Source: Sepiola atlantica (Eukaryota > Mollusca > Cephalopoda > Sepiida > Sepiolidae). From it: a stretch of 64,000 nucleotides of DNA. Under the pieces are notes generated by a model. It saw only the letters and a list, made by a program, of their open reading frames with translations. It ran no database searches and was not told the DNA's origin. This document shows positions 35,375 through 47,879 of the stretch, piece by piece. The stretch is from positions 129,799,288-129,863,287 of the forward strand of contig OY744521.1 in assembly GCA_963556195.1 (NCBI GenBank). Direction: 5' to 3'. Position numbers and translations under genes: made by a program. Numbering within the stretch: position 1 is the stretch's first letter; the number at the start of each line of letters is the position of its first letter.

Positions 35375-36546
35375 TCACACTTGCGTTTGAAATAAACTCT
35401 TCATTACTAGATGTGCAGATTCAATGGAAAACTCTTCAAATTATCTGTTCTTGAATAAATCAAAAAGTTATTCCAACTTTGATTAATATTTGCTTTTCTC
35501 TAAAAAAAAAAATTAAAACGCATATTAATAAATCAAAGAAAAATAATCTGATTTCAAGACAAAATGTTTTCCCGCGCAAAAAAATACGCATGTCAAAATT
35601 GACAAGCTCTCCAATTAAGACAGATTCCCTCTTCAGAGTTGAAGAATTGAAGTTCGAACGAATAAACGAATAAGCGATGAAGAAGATGATTCGCATTTTT
35701 TAAAATGATTTTTCCAAGATAGGCGTGTGGATGGGTTGATATTGAGTTGGATATTTGTCGAAGGATTAAAAAGAATTGATGGACGTTTTTATTTGTCTTT
35801 TTCACTTTTTTTTCTTTCTCTCATGACAAATAATTGCGGGGAATGAAATATCAGGTTGAACAATTACAGAAACCTCAAATCAATACAAACCCGCAGCTCA
35901 CATAAGGATACAAAGAGACAAAAGTAAAGCATTACCCTGATCATAGGAATGACAATACGAATTATCAGATGACAAACACACATGCTATAAGTGAATCGTG
36001 TGTTGTGAAGAACACGACTAACACTCTCTACCAGGTAAGTGATGAATGTACCATGCGTGCCTTGTTAATTGATATACATTTTAGGTGTTTCGTTTCAATT
36101 TTGTGTCAAACATGAAACTTCATAATCCTATGTTGTTAGCTGCTTGCTCCGGTACGCGCCTTCTATGGATTCTTCCAGACTGGGGAAACGCTGACTACAA
36201 ATAAGTTTTTTCGTACCTCAAAAAAGACTAAGTCAAGACAAAACTTGTTGGAAGACAAAAGAGGTGTATCCGCTGGGATCTTCGTTCCAAATTATTAATC
36301 AGTAGGGTAGGGTAGAGACAGAAAAAGTCGATAATCACTTTTAAATAATATCTTATCAGGACATTTTAAAAATTACATTTTCATACCTCTCGTGCATTAA
36401 AGAAACTCTGAATTATCTCACTCACACTCTCATTGAGTCATGTGACGTCACACCCGTTTCTATCAATTCCCCAGTCGAAAAAAAACTAACGTCGAGTTCA
36501 TCAAGTTGACACTGACTGAACTTTCATTTCCTGTGATTTTCAATTA

Positions 36547-36549
<3 letters not shown>
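35375..36549. other. No recognisable gene; a CRE-like word
   Basis: AT-rich, with TGACGTCA at 36443-36450. Frames at 35460-35805 are lysine/phenylalanine-rich and lack motifs. Confidence 0.45.

Positions 36550-36629
<80 letters not shown>
36550..36629. repeat. (TA)n microsatellite
   Basis: About 40 units with one a interruption. Confidence 0.97.
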
Positions 36630-36929
36630 CTGGCGTGTCTACTCGCCTACTATTTAACACAGGTCTCATATGTTTTATCGGAGTTTTCTTCATGCTAGAC
36701 GTTTGTTATCTTATGAAACCTCAAGTGTCTCGTCTACACTATTATTTAACCTATTGATGAGGTGAAAATAGATACTCATTTCTTTTCAAAAGATAATTAA
36801 TTAATGTGACTAAATAGCGTTTACGAAACGTGAAGATAGTATAGATGTCCTGCCATTTTACAAAGACAGGTGCTTTATCGGAGTTCTTCCGCTAGAAGTT
36901 TTTTATACTAATGAGTCATCATTTGTTTA

Positions 36930-37799
36930 GGCCTCTCGAGTATAAAGGTTCGAGACTGTCAGTTGGATGATGAACAGTACTATGAGACGATTGAAAATGA
37001 TGGAGGGAATTGACAAAATTTGATTACTTAAGAATACGGATCTACATGTATTTGTTGACATTGAACTTGAGGAAGACTACTTAGAGTCTGCAGGAAAGTA
37101 GCCCCTCGGCAATGTGTGTCAAAGATTGGAAATTATTGGAGAATTAACCATGTCCATGAGAGTTCCGTTTGCTTTTATGTAGACAGTAGCAGAAAATAAA
37201 TATTTTACAGTGGTGGTAGCAAGAAAAGTTGTTTTTTGCTGTGAATGTTTTACAGGAAGAAACCAGAGATTTGAGTTGAGTCGAACACTTTCCATGGGAA
37301 TAACGATAAAGACTAGCAACGTCTATGCTGTGCGAAGGAAGCTGTAGGGAAGAGAAGATACCACTCTCCACTAGATTGCGAAATTGATTTTGTACTCTAC
37401 CAAGGTATGAATGGGTACACTCAACAACACTTCTCTCGGTGTGGCAGCAATACTTTCGTTGTATTTGACTTTCATGTAAGGGATTACATTAGATGTCAGC
37501 CACTCTTTGGAATTATCGTACAATTTGTCCAGCGACTTCAGCAACAGATTTGATGTCAGTTTTTATTTCAGGTCTGGTGTAAAAAACAGTTCTCGGAGCT
37601 TATCAAAGGAAGGAGCTTCATCAAGTGAAATTCATTTCAACTGAGGCAAATGAGTGTTAGGGTTGAAAGGGCAGAATCTCGGTTTCAGATATGTTAAAAG
37701 TAACAAGGCACTTTTTCGCATTACACAGTTTGGGAGACAGAGAATTAGCAAGGTTTTGATCACCAATGATATTCGAAGTACTGCCATAGACAGTCGTGT
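36930..37799 (-). pseudogene. Family B LINE relic, part 2: RT downstream of the catalytic box to the C-terminus
   Basis: On the minus strand, from 37799 downward: TTVYGSTSNIIGDQNLANSL directly downstream of the expected YADD box, then CPFNPNTHLPQL, SFDKLRELFFTPDLK, HTERSV, VESGIFSSLQLPSHSIDVAS, LYRYSHGKCSTQLKSLV, and a family B 3' UTR (cagttggatgat). Order and spacing fit a non-LTR RT. Stops and frameshifts are frequent. This is the downstream continuation of 38684-39360. Confidence 0.85.
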
Positions 37800-37809
37800 T
37801 TTAAGCAGG
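37800..37809. other. Target-site duplication (left), tttaagcagg
   Basis: The 10-base word tttaagcagg at 37800-37809 is repeated at 38674-38683 and brackets the element with the 127-bp core. Confidence 0.85.
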
Positions 37810-38673
37810 CTGGTGATACCAGATCAGACTGCCCTGTGGCTCCCTGAGACGAAATTCACCTACATTGACGTTTTTGTTTTTTTTGTTTGTAAAACTTAAT
37901 TATGTTCTACAAAACCAAAAACAAAAACAACAGCCCCTCTCCCTTTCTCCCTCCCCTTTTTTATTTTATTTTTCCTACCCTACTCCCGGTCCTGGATATG
38001 ACCTTAAACTACATCCGATGGTGAGATCCAGCTTACGGACTTTGGGGAATGTGGAGCCTCCTCTTAATTACCATTGCTCCCAGGTCCACCCTGACCCGGA
38101 GTGGTAGTACCTGTTAGGGTTCCAACTATGGGTTAAATAGAAACAGATTTAACAACCAAACAAAACACCATCAATAAATATTTGAACATATAAAGAACTT
38201 AAAGCATAAAAACTTTCACCAAAATGACTGCATTCGACATTAAATAACCTGAAAAGGGTTGATATGCCGTAAAACAAGACAACCAAACTAAACACCATGA
38301 ATAAATATTTGAAGATATAAACAACTTGAAGCATAAAAACTTTCACCAAAATGACTGCATTCGGCATTAAATAACCTGAAAAGGGTTGATATGCCGTAAA
38401 ACAAGACAACCAAACTAAACACCATGAATAAATATTTGAAGATATAAACAACTTGAAGCATAAAAACTTTCACCAAAATGACTGCATTCGGCATTTAATA
38501 ACCCGAAAAGGGTTGATATGCCGTAAAACAAGACAACCAAACCAAACACCATCAATAAATACTTGAAGATATAAAGAACTTGAAGCATAAACACTTTCAC
38601 CAAAATGACTGCATTCGGCATTAAATAACCTGAAAAGGGTTGATGTGCCGTAAAACAAAACAACCAAACCACC
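37810..38673. mobile_element. Dispersed element with a 127-bp tandem core (copy 2, four units), inserted in LINE B
   Basis: The element is 864 bp. It starts ctggtgataccagatcag, then acattgacgtttttg, an A/C-rich run, and a GC-richer block (about 37979-38130). Four 127-bp units follow, with aacc phase marks at 38154, 38281, 38408, 38535 and 38662. Units differ at few positions, so amplification is recent. The 5' part and the unit match 890-1346, which lacks the GC-richer block and has only two units. Hydrophobic frames on the minus strand repeat with the unit and are not genes. Confidence 0.85.
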
Positions 38674-38683
38674 TTTAAGCAGG

Positions 38684-39360
38684 GATATCAACAAATTATC
38701 TCCTAATATAATTCGTAAGATCATTGATGAAGAAAAGTGTTGGTCCAATTATGGATGCTTGAGGCACACAGACGTTGATTATATGAGTTCAAGATATCAG
38801 CCTATCAACAACTATATTCATAAATATATCAGAAAAACGATTAAATGGCTGAGAAGAGATTTCCACATATTCCATAGTTAGTAAGCTTGTGAAGCAAACC
38901 ATTGTGTCAAACGTTATCAGAAAAACTTTGATATATCAAAATATATCGTCCTAGAAATTAGAATGATTCACAAATCCATATCGCTTGTCACTAAGTATAT
39001 TTCTTTTGCTGAGATGATTGATAGAATTTTGATTTATTACAGATTCAAACCACGTCAACTCGTGGCGCCTAGGGGATTGATCAGTCCGTACTGAGATGCA
39101 GAAACCGATCTCCAGTATTTTTAAATACCTTCAGATGGCATGAAAAGCATTTCCCTTTTGAGCAACGATTAAATAACTTTGAAATGACTGGAACAAGTTT
39201 CACTAGCAGAGTCTTAAGTATAATGACTGGAATGTTGTCATCACCACTTACCTTGTTGTAATCAAGATTCTTGATGAGTTTCGCAACATTCCGGACAGAT
39301 ATATGAATGTCGCTTAGAATATTTTCAGTCATGCGGAGGATTCTAAAAGTAAGTAGCAAA
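38684..39360 (-). pseudogene. Family B LINE relic, part 1: N-terminal half of RT
   Basis: The minus-strand frame (39081-39359) reads NVAKLIKNLDYNKVSGDDN, then IPVIILK, PVISKLFNRC and FKNTGDR, the region leading to RT motifs 0-2. Frameshifted blocks continue downward: INHLSKRNILSDKRYGF, then VCVPQASIIGPTLF-like text and FINDLTNYI, the QGSILGPTLFxxxINDLP motif B region. Reading stops at the target duplication at 38674. Parts 1 and 2 together make the longest RT relic here. Confidence 0.85.
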
Positions 39361-42300
39361 TTACTTAATATATAAAACAGACTGAATTAATATACTTATC
39401 AAATTTGATATGTTGCAAAACTTTAGCTTTCATAAAATAACAAGGCACATTATGCGTTCTCGTATCTATATGACAGAATGTTCGTTCTGTCAATCACGTT
39501 TAATTTGATTCAATAAATCTTCATATTTTAACACTTTAATGCATACTGTTATTCCAAAACAACGGATAGAAAAGTTGTCATAAATTATCATACATTTTGA
39601 TTTGACCAGTTATATGTTTTAGTAAAAGTCAGGGACATTAGGAAATACGTTTTTCCTCCATTATTAAGCATTACGGGCCTTTTTGGAAGTCAGTTAAACT
39701 TGAAGTAAAGAACAAGTTTTATCATGTACGTGAAATTTATGTAACAAATCATGCATGAAATGGTTACAAGCGACACGGTCGTCCAACCACGTTCAGTCTC
39801 TTCACAAAAATCGTTCTGAATAAAAATTTACCTCATATTAATTTTTGAATTTATTTAGACTTAATTTGAAATAACACTAGAAAACATGTCCCATTGTGTT
39901 TGTCATTGAGTTCCGGTTAGATTGTTTTAATCACGATAAAATCTATTTGCAAAGCCAGTTATACGTTTTAAAAAGATAAAATGGCAACATTTTTAAATTG
40001 TCCCCCCTGTCTCTCTCTCCCTGTCTGTCATCAGCGATGAGTTTAAATCGTATAACTTATATTTTCTTCTCTTCATTACCGTAGAACGTGAGGGGAAAAG
40101 ACCGAAGAGTGTTACATGAATCCGCGAAATTTATCACGTAAATAATAAATAAATTAAGTTTAAATTTGTACATGAAAAATATCAAAGATTGTTTCATAAA
40201 TTAGGTTTACTCCTAAATATTTAAGGGGATATAAGCAATGACTGACTTTAAAATATTCTCGTTTTTAAATAGAGCATTTAATAATAATCTTTTCGAAACA
40301 AGATAGTAGTATTAATTTTTCTTATGTGCTGGGGAAGAAGAGAATGGCGAAGAAGCAAAGCGGTGGGACATTGATTAACCTTTTTTTAATAAACCCAGAA
40401 TGTTAAAAAGTGAGAGTAAAATATAGCGCGTATGAAATAAGAGATAGGGTTAAAAAGGGAGAAAGTAATAGACATCATCTTAGAGAAGAAATGGATCCCA
40501 ATTGTTGCTAATTAGATAAATTAGAAATGTTTTATGCCATTCATAACTTACTTGTGAACTTTGGGTACTTTGTCTGATCAAAATATTCAGGTAGAAAGCT
40601 TTAGATAAACAAATGTTGATTAACTCGGCTTTAGTATAATATGTGATTTTCTGTTGTCTATCTGTTATATTTTCACTTGGCGATGAGTGTGTGAACCCTT
40701 ATACACTCATCGGTAATCCAGGTTCTGGATCCTTTGCTAATTTAACCACTCAGACGCAGATGTTTATTTAAAAAAAACTTCATTGATCACAGAAAAATCA
40801 GAAAGACAGGTTACTTAGTACGCGTAAGGAGAGAGAGAAAGAGACAGACAGACAGACAGACAGACAGACGGACATGCTAATCGATAGACGCATAGCTCAT
40901 CTCGCTACACCCTGTTAAATTGTGTGCCCCCCTCATTAGCGACTATGCCCTGGACCACAACCATCGTAATAACCCAGGTTTGTCAACTGAGTCGAGTTTT
41001 CCTGGTAGTGTCATTTATAGAGGGATTAAAAAAAACTCTCAATGAGGACCGGAAACTGCTCGAAACACTTAATGAGCATGCGCACATCTGTAATCAAAGC
41101 AAGTAATAAGAGCAAGCAGACTCACTTTTATAGGAGTATTCATTCACTTGGAAATCATTGTTAACTTGTTTCTTTTTTCAAATGTATTTCCTTTTTATAG
41201 ATGTCAAGCACGAAAGAAAATTAAAAAAATGTAACATGGCGTCGAATGATTAAGGCATTGCATAACAATTTGAATTTCAAGTCTTAAAAATAAATTAGAA
41301 GTTTATTTAACGAATAAATTCAATTTAAGACTGATTAATTAGTTTGATCTACTCACCAAACAAACCCTGACTATTTTAATTTATTTCACATTTTTACTGT
41401 GTTGTACATAAACTGTTCGTTTTGCAAAAACAGAACACACATTTTACTCAATTTCAATAAATATTCTATAAATTAATTATTTTAAATTATTGATTTTGTG
41501 TTACTTTACTAAATTCGCAATCTTTCATGCTTGATTTATAGTTATGTTTGATCTGCTTTTAAGTTAAAAAAAAAAAAAAATTATTTCGGAAATGATGGAA
41601 ACTTTTATCAAAATATAAAAAAAAACAAAACAAAATTCAGCTAAAATTAATGATAATGAAATGTTCATATGAAGAATAAAACTGCCTAAGAATAGAGATT
41701 TGTCTTCTTTATCCTGTTTTTATAAACCAATATATACTTCCATGCACAATAACTGATACTAGTCTTTTCGTTCGATGTAGACCGGAAATAATGAACTTAT
41801 TTAAAGAATGAATATTAAATAAGGCAAATTATTTTTCAAAAGAAAAATTTCTATGTTTTAAAAATTCAAAAATTAATGACAACACGATTTTATTATACAG
41901 TATTGATTTAATATGCGCGTTCTAGCCTACGCAAATTACACGAAATAATACATTTGAACTAAGATTTCTAATAAAATTATCAATTAATTATATTTCCTGA
42001 TCATTAGTTAATAATTACGGAAAATTTCATTACAATTTGTGGATTTTCTGAATTTTGATTAATTTTTAAGTGAAGGGAGGAGTCAAAATGCCGATAGTCT
42101 GACTTTTCAACAGTTCTCGTTTGTTACTTTATAGCATAACGTCATTTTTCAGCGCTCCGGCCTCCTTTACTTACGATGGCCGTGCCTCGACACGTCTTCT
42201 CTACTTTAAGTGTCGCCCAGAAAATAACCGATCTGGAAGTTACGTTGTTTCCACGACTTTCGTTCTGAGGTCACCCTTGACAACCTAGGTGCCACCTAAA

Positions 42301-44217
42301 CCTTTCCATTCAAAATAACGCTTTCGTTATCTAACATATGAAGCTTTTGTAAAATTATATTTTCTTTTCTTCATCAAGCCTAGGTTTGGAATAGCATCTT
42401 CATCGGTCTGTCACATATAAGTTTGGAATAGTATCTTCATCCCACAACGGGTAGATTGAATGGACGCAGCGTTAGAATTGACATGTTTTTGTTATATTAG
42501 ACGCAACTAAGTAATTAGTAAGAATCGAGTAAATTCCCTGGCAACTGGAAATATTCGAGCAATAAACTTCTAATAGAAAGTAAAAGATATGAATGAATAC
42601 ATCATTCTCAACTTGAGGAGATTCAAGATTTACGCCTGTCTTATCAAGATTAAATTTGTAGGAAATCGCATCTTGAGGATTTTCCAATAGATTCTCATCT
42701 GTTTATTTGATGAACGACAACACACACGCCATCAAGTTATTGTCTGTTCAAGACCTTTACGAAATAGAAGCCTACATCCGTATGTATGTACACAGATGAA
42801 GAGATGGCGAAAATATAAAGTGGAAACTGAGATGGACGGAGTTGAGAGGGGAACATTGGCAACCCTTCCAAGACCTCCCATGAGATACGGAGGAAGGATA
42901 GCTAATTCATTCATTTCTTTTTTCTTTCCTCTACTCTTTGTTCTTTGACTTTCCCGAATACAGAAGATTTTCGGTCCCGTGATCTTATCAGCAGACATGT
43001 AAACAAGATGTCTGAGACGAATCTCTGGCAGCTTGTTTGTTAATCTCGCAAAATCTCGCAAGCTTTGTGGATGCGCAGACAAAATGGCGACGAACTAAAT
43101 AGAAAATCGTCAAAATGTTCGAACGCTGTTCATTAAAAGAATAAACTAGAATAATTTTAAGAGATAAAGTCATTTATTAAATTAGACAAGATAAAGGAAA
43201 AAAAACCAATAAAGCCAAAACTAAAACAAACGAATAAACAACTCGAATAGACGAATCATTAATACCGTGATTTTTAATACCCTATTTGTTTCTTGTTCGT
43301 CTGCATTCAACCATTTGCGAGAAGAAGCTACAGATGAGAAGAAAAATAAAGCTAAGTCTGCTTTTACGACGAAGAGAATTGAGACTAACCACTTAAGCTT
43401 CAAGTTTCGCTGCCCAGGCGGTACTGTCAGCGAATCAAAAAAGAAGACCTCCCAAGTATTAAGGGATACGATTGAAATCCTACTTGAGGTTTATACATTT
43501 TTCTTTTATCTTTATTACTTGTTAATTGGTCGGACATTAACGACTTGAAAATTGCAAGAAAAGTTGACAAAATAAAATAAAACGTTATAATAAATTGTCA
43601 ATTCTCGTTTTAAAAATTAAGAAATAATTAAAAAAAAAAAACGTAAGAAATAAAGTCTACTTTTTGCATTTCTATTGCGTATACAAACCCGGTGCTGCCC
43701 TGGGTGTAAAAACGCTGACCGATTTTGTTAAAATTAATGCAGGTCGCAAATTTATTACAATTACTACAGTAACTATACAATGAATTAATTTCCTTAAAAT
43801 CCTTTACAAGTTTGAAATTAGCAAAAGTATTTAATTATGAAAATTACCCGTTTTATGCTGTTAACAAAATAATAAAATAACAATAACAACAAATGTCTGA
43901 TTATCCAATACGTTAAATATAATTAATAAGACTTGGGAAAGGTATGGATTCTCCAATTTCGCCTACTTATGGGGTAAAGAGTACAACTGGTGTATTTATA
44001 ACAATCCGTTTTAAGTAAAATATGTCGTTAGAAATATGGTTCTCAGCATATAATGGCTGTAAATAACTAAACCCTTTATTTAACTTGTTACGATAGAAAC
44101 ACAACCTGTGATCATTTAAAAAAGGTAAAATATGCTGAATCCAAATATGACATTGGTTTGACTCGGGTATAAACAATTAACAGAGACAAGAAAGATTTGC
44201 TTTATATATAGATATAT
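39361..44217. other. No recognisable gene
   Basis: A 4.9 kb AT-rich stretch without LINE blocks or shared repeats. Seen: a (GACA)n run (40829-40874), a 10-bp hairpin cgatgagtgt/acactcatcg (40681-40712), an A15 run near 41566, and a short direct repeat tttggaatag(c/t)atcttcatc at about 42387 and 42423. A 116-codon minus-strand frame (42732-43082) and a 93-codon plus-strand frame (43267-43548) have no recognisable motif. Confidence 0.5.
40829..40874. repeat. (GACA)n microsatellite with GA flank
   Basis: About 8 gaca units after a short GA run. Confidence 0.9.
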
Positions 44218-44291
44218 AACAACAACAACAACAACAACAACAACAGCAACAACAATAATCATAATAATAATAATAATGATAATAGCAATAA
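44218..44291. repeat. (CAA)n(TAA)n trinucleotide repeat
   Basis: About 11 CAA units pass into interrupted TAA units. The poly-Cys minus-strand frame is an artefact. Confidence 0.95.
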
Positions 44292-44422
44292 TTTTTGTAA
44301 ATATAATAGATTGTAGTTATTAAAAGTTTCTTCTTGTGGTATTCTGACGTTGGATGATAACTAATTCGCACAGATCGATAAAACGCACCATAACAATATC
44401 TTTTTGGCCCAGTGTTTCATCT

Positions 44423-44424
<2 letters not shown>

Positions 44425-44512
<88 letters not shown>
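44425..44512. repeat. (TA)n microsatellite
   Basis: About 44 TA units. Confidence 0.98.
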
Positions 44513-44517
<5 letters not shown>

Positions 44518-44550
44518 AATTGAGATTTTCCTCTATTTAAAATAGGCACC

Positions 44551-44640
44551 ATGGATTGGAATAAATACATTAAATATACTGCAGCAAAGAAGGCGGGATC
44601 CCTTTACCAGGCTAGTAAACGTTTCACACATGACCGAAAT
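44551..44640 (+). pseudogene. Family A LINE fragment (90 bp)
   Basis: Reads MDWNKYIKYTAAKKAGSLYQ, then ASKRFTH, the segment that precedes AKSAAK... in the 34 kb copy and, inverted, the 45.5 kb copy. It lies opposite in orientation to the neighbour at 44950-45610. Confidence 0.75.
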
Positions 44641-44949
44641 ATACTAATAAACTAAGTGAAATAAATTTATTTCTTTCGTCATTCTTTTCGCGTTCTGAAT
44701 AAGAAAACAATCTTTTTTAATCGGTTTTTACTTTAAATTTTTATATTTACTCCCCTCAGCTGTTTTAGACTTGCTTAATATTGTTAGCGAGGGAATAGGA
44801 GGAGACAACCCTAACACACTTCCAAGTCCTCCTCATACTACTCGATTCACCGTGCTACGTACGCTCAACATATAAGACCTTTTCCACTGTTTTTTAGACT
44901 TCGTGCTTTCGCATTTTTCAGCGTTCACTCGGCTTCGAAACTTATTCTT
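44641..44949. other. No recognisable feature
   Basis: AT-rich spacer between two family A fragments of opposite orientation. Confidence 0.45.
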
Positions 44950-45610
44950 ATTAAAACTTTATTTCACTCCAAACCAGATATATTGATATTGAGACGTAAG
45001 GGGCTATTGTGATTAGGGGCTAAATTTAAATTGGCCATCTTAAGTGGGGAGTCGTTCAGAAAAATGTTTGTAACATTACATTTAAATTTATGTATGTTCG
45101 TACAGTCGGGAAAACATGGAGCAGGGAGAGAATTCCAAAGTAAGTGGTCCGTTGTAGAACAGTTTTCGATATCTAGGGGCCTATATAAAGAAGGTGCGTG
45201 ATTTTTCTGTTAGTCGAGTTGATCGCGATGTTCACGGCGGGGGTTCAAGTGAAGTACGTTCATTGGAGTACATTCTGTGAATATATTTGTAAAATATGCA
45301 CAGGGATACAACAATACAGCGAGTTGACAGGGGATAAAGATTTGTAGACAACGCGGGACATATTAGAATAAATACTCTCTTTTGCACTCTTTTCAACAGG
45401 GATAGACTAGTGGTTGATGCACCAGCCCAGATGTGGCAACAATAGTCCATGCATAAGTGAATGGTGGTTTTATAGATAAATAGAATAGAGGCATGTGTGA
45501 AACAGTTCTAGCCTGGTAAATGGACCCTGCCTTCTTTGCAGCAGTATCTTCTAGGTATTTTTCCAATTCATGGTGTCTGTGAATGTTAGAACGAGGAGTT
45601 TGAACGTTGA
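44950..45610 (-). pseudogene. Family A LINE relic: C-terminal RT and 3' end
   Basis: The minus-strand frame (45232-45450) reads MDYCCHIWAGASTTSLSLLK, then RVQKRVFILICPALSTNLY, then IFYKYIHRMYSNERTSLEPP. Upstream, complement of 45500-45580 gives the YLEDTAAKKAGSIYQAR-type block. The 3' end (44950-44985 complement) is ...ctggtttggagtgaaataaa, an aataaa-bearing terminus shared with the 50 kb copy. 5'-truncated. Confidence 0.88.
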
Positions 45611-46095
45611 ACTCTCAGGAAGAGTGCCATCAACCCTGGTAGTCGTTGGTTTGAAAGGTTTCTTATAATTGTTAAAAGAAATAAGTTTTTCTTAACGATC
45701 AATGGAACTAAATTTGAGTATTACATTACTTTAAAACCAAGATAAATTCTTACACTACCTGATTAATTATTATTAATGTCATATAGAATGAAAGTTGTTA
45801 CTGGAACACAAACGGAAACTCTCTATAGATCGAGCGGGCAACATGATATGTTGTTGTTTGCGATTAATAGCTTACGCTGCAGGCTTGTATTTTACAGTAT
45901 TTCATCGACAGTTTTAACTAGTGCTAGATTTCCTTGCAGCCTTCAGATGATATCGAATTATCGGAGAAAATACGCATCGTTTCGGAGCCTTCTTCTTGAC
46001 GGTGTTTTTTGGGATATCAGACCCCTTCTCACTGATGTGAGGCCACATTATCTGAACTACATTCCAATTATTAACTGGATAAACTGTTCAATCCC
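45611..46095. other. No recognisable gene
   Basis: A 118-codon frame (45776-46132) overlaps the U2-like head of the next element and has no protein motif. Confidence 0.45.
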
Positions 46096-46097
46096 CC

Positions 46098-46440
46098 GTT
46101 TTATCGGCCTTCTGGCTATGATCAGAGTGTAGTATCTGTTCTGATGGATGCTCCCTCTGTAGACCGGTACTGTCTTGGTTTTCGGGCCTTGATTCCGCCG
46201 GTTGATGTGCTGTCCTGTGCAGTTCTAGGAGGTCCACCCTCCCAGGCTTTTACTTCTCACCCTTTGAGAAGGGGTTGCTTTATTGCTAATCGCCTGAGAC
46301 GCTCATACCGGGGAATGACGACTGGGCTGCCAAGGCATGTTTTATTAGATCAGAGTACATTTCCTTTAAAGCGCTGGCCGTTTAATCCTACTTTCCGACT
46401 TTCTGTAACATCTTACTGCTGTGGAGGGAGATAAAAATAA
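46098..46440 (+). mobile_element. Short interspersed repeat K, copy 1, with U2 snRNA-like head
   Basis: The head atcggccttctggctatgat, then cagagtgtagtatctgttct (46103-46142) matches the U2 snRNA 5' end nearly base for base. The body (accggtactgtcttgg, gtcctgtgcagttctaggag, ccaccctcccaggctt, taccggggaatg) matches 63135-63435. An A-rich tail begins near 46430 (gataaaaataaatatataaa). Probably a SINE-like retroelement; a U2 fragment captured by chance upstream of a SINE is the alternative. Confidence 0.72.
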
Positions 46441-46559
46441 ATATATAAATAAACAAGCCAAACAAATAAAACGTTCAACAGCTGATAATCGCACGTTTTC
46501 GTTGTTCCTATTTACTTTCCTCTCCAGGAGATCGGTTTTTAATGTGGGAAAATCAAGCT

Positions 46560-46707
46560 CCCCCAAAAGGGGCACTCTGGATTGGAACAAAAATGAAAAT
46601 TGTGTCAGTCTAGAAATAACTTTTTCTTTTGCATACCGTGGACATGCCTCAAGTGCAGCATCAGAACAGATACTACACTTTGCTCCTAGCCAAAAGACGA
46701 ACGTGTT
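46560..46707 (-). pseudogene. U2 snRNA-like sequence, inverted copy
   Basis: On the minus strand cgtcttttggctaggagcaa, then agtgtagtatctgttctgat (46700-46649) is the U2 5' end. Further on, a tttttgttcc...gggggagcttg pattern (to about 46560) may be a decayed remainder of U2. Opposite in orientation to the head at 46098, about 550 bp away. Confidence 0.65.
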
Positions 46708-46759
46708 CATTGTTCCTTCTCGCAGAGAACCTCTACGTAGAAGATTGACAAAATAATAC

Positions 46760-47389
46760 GGTTTGATACGGGTTCACATTTCCGTAATAACCTGTCACGT
46801 GCATAGCATTGACACATATGCGGAATGACTACATTTCTCTAAGATTACTGAACTTAAAACAAATACCCATTGCTTCATAGTCTTCCATTTAAAATTAACT
46901 AAAAAAATACACGTTACATACGCTCAATAGATACTATCATTTCATCTAATCATATGTCTTTGGCCTCATACATTTTCAATGTTCGCTCTGCTTCGAATTT
47001 AAAAAAATCTCCTATTGTATTTCCTTAGAAGTTTACATTCATTAAATTACTGATTTATTAACATCAAGTAACTATACAAAATAATTAAAATTACATCTTA
47101 TTTCTTAATTGCTAAAAAAGCAATTACAAATATATTCTACATCACCATAAAAATATGGATAGGCATTTTCGTAATAATTACTTTTAAACAAAAATAAAAA
47201 TGTATTCTCCCCCATCCCCCCAAACAATTGTATAGCAATCTTTTCTTTTCATTTTTTCTCCCCTCCCTGCAAAATATGTTTTCTTTTTATTTTGCCCTCC
47301 CCTTCAAATATTTCTTTGATCTGTTAAACAATTCTTTGAGAGGAGGAGGAAGTTCTTCTTTTCTTTTACTTCTATTTACACCAAACAAG
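46760..47389. other. No recognisable feature
   Basis: AT-rich with pyrimidine-rich runs (47205-47310). Confidence 0.5.
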
Positions 47390-47690
47390 GTATATTACAT
47401 CTGAGAATTAACAGTAAGATTTATAAGGGTAATACTAAGTGGGGAGTTTTGCAGAGAGATATTTGTTCACGTTACGGTTCGAGGAAATATGCTATTAGAG
47501 ATGAATGTTTTCCAGCATCTAGGGACCTTTACACTGAAGGGGTGAGATTTTGTTACTTCTTGGGTTGGTCGGGGTATTTACGTTGAGGGATACAAGTGCA
47601 GAGAGTTCGTCGGAACACATTCCGTTGAAGTGCTTGTAAAAACAAGCATAGGGATTCATTTAACTTCACGCCACAACTACTAAAATTGCT
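47390..47690 (-). pseudogene. Family A LINE relic: 3' UTR and C-terminal codons
   Basis: accaaacaaggtatatta (3' end), taagtggggagt, agagatatttgttcac, ccagcatctagggacc and cggaacacattccgttgaag match the 28 kb and 45 kb copies in order. No long frame remains. Confidence 0.75.
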
Positions 47691-47879
47691 TTACGAGATA
47701 AACCTCAGTTTTCCTGGGTAACGCCGGGACACATGTCTCGCTAATGGTAAATAAATATAAAAATTAACCTATGATACGGATTTTAATAAAAAGGGGGATA
47801 TTTACAAACAATTAACAAATATTTTCTTCGCAATGATATCATGGCATCAATCTTGTGTATTTTTAAGTAACGTGATGTA

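Noticed and set aside
38149..38748. Repeated hydrophobic proteins on the minus strand
   Set aside because: The similarity among these frames is the 127-bp repeat unit translated repeatedly.
42732..43082. 116-codon minus-strand protein
   Set aside because: No recognisable motif and no supporting exon structure.
46098..46145. Functional U2 snRNA gene
   Set aside because: Only the 5' part matches. Sm site and 3' stem-loops are absent or unrecognisable and the sequence passes into repeat K.
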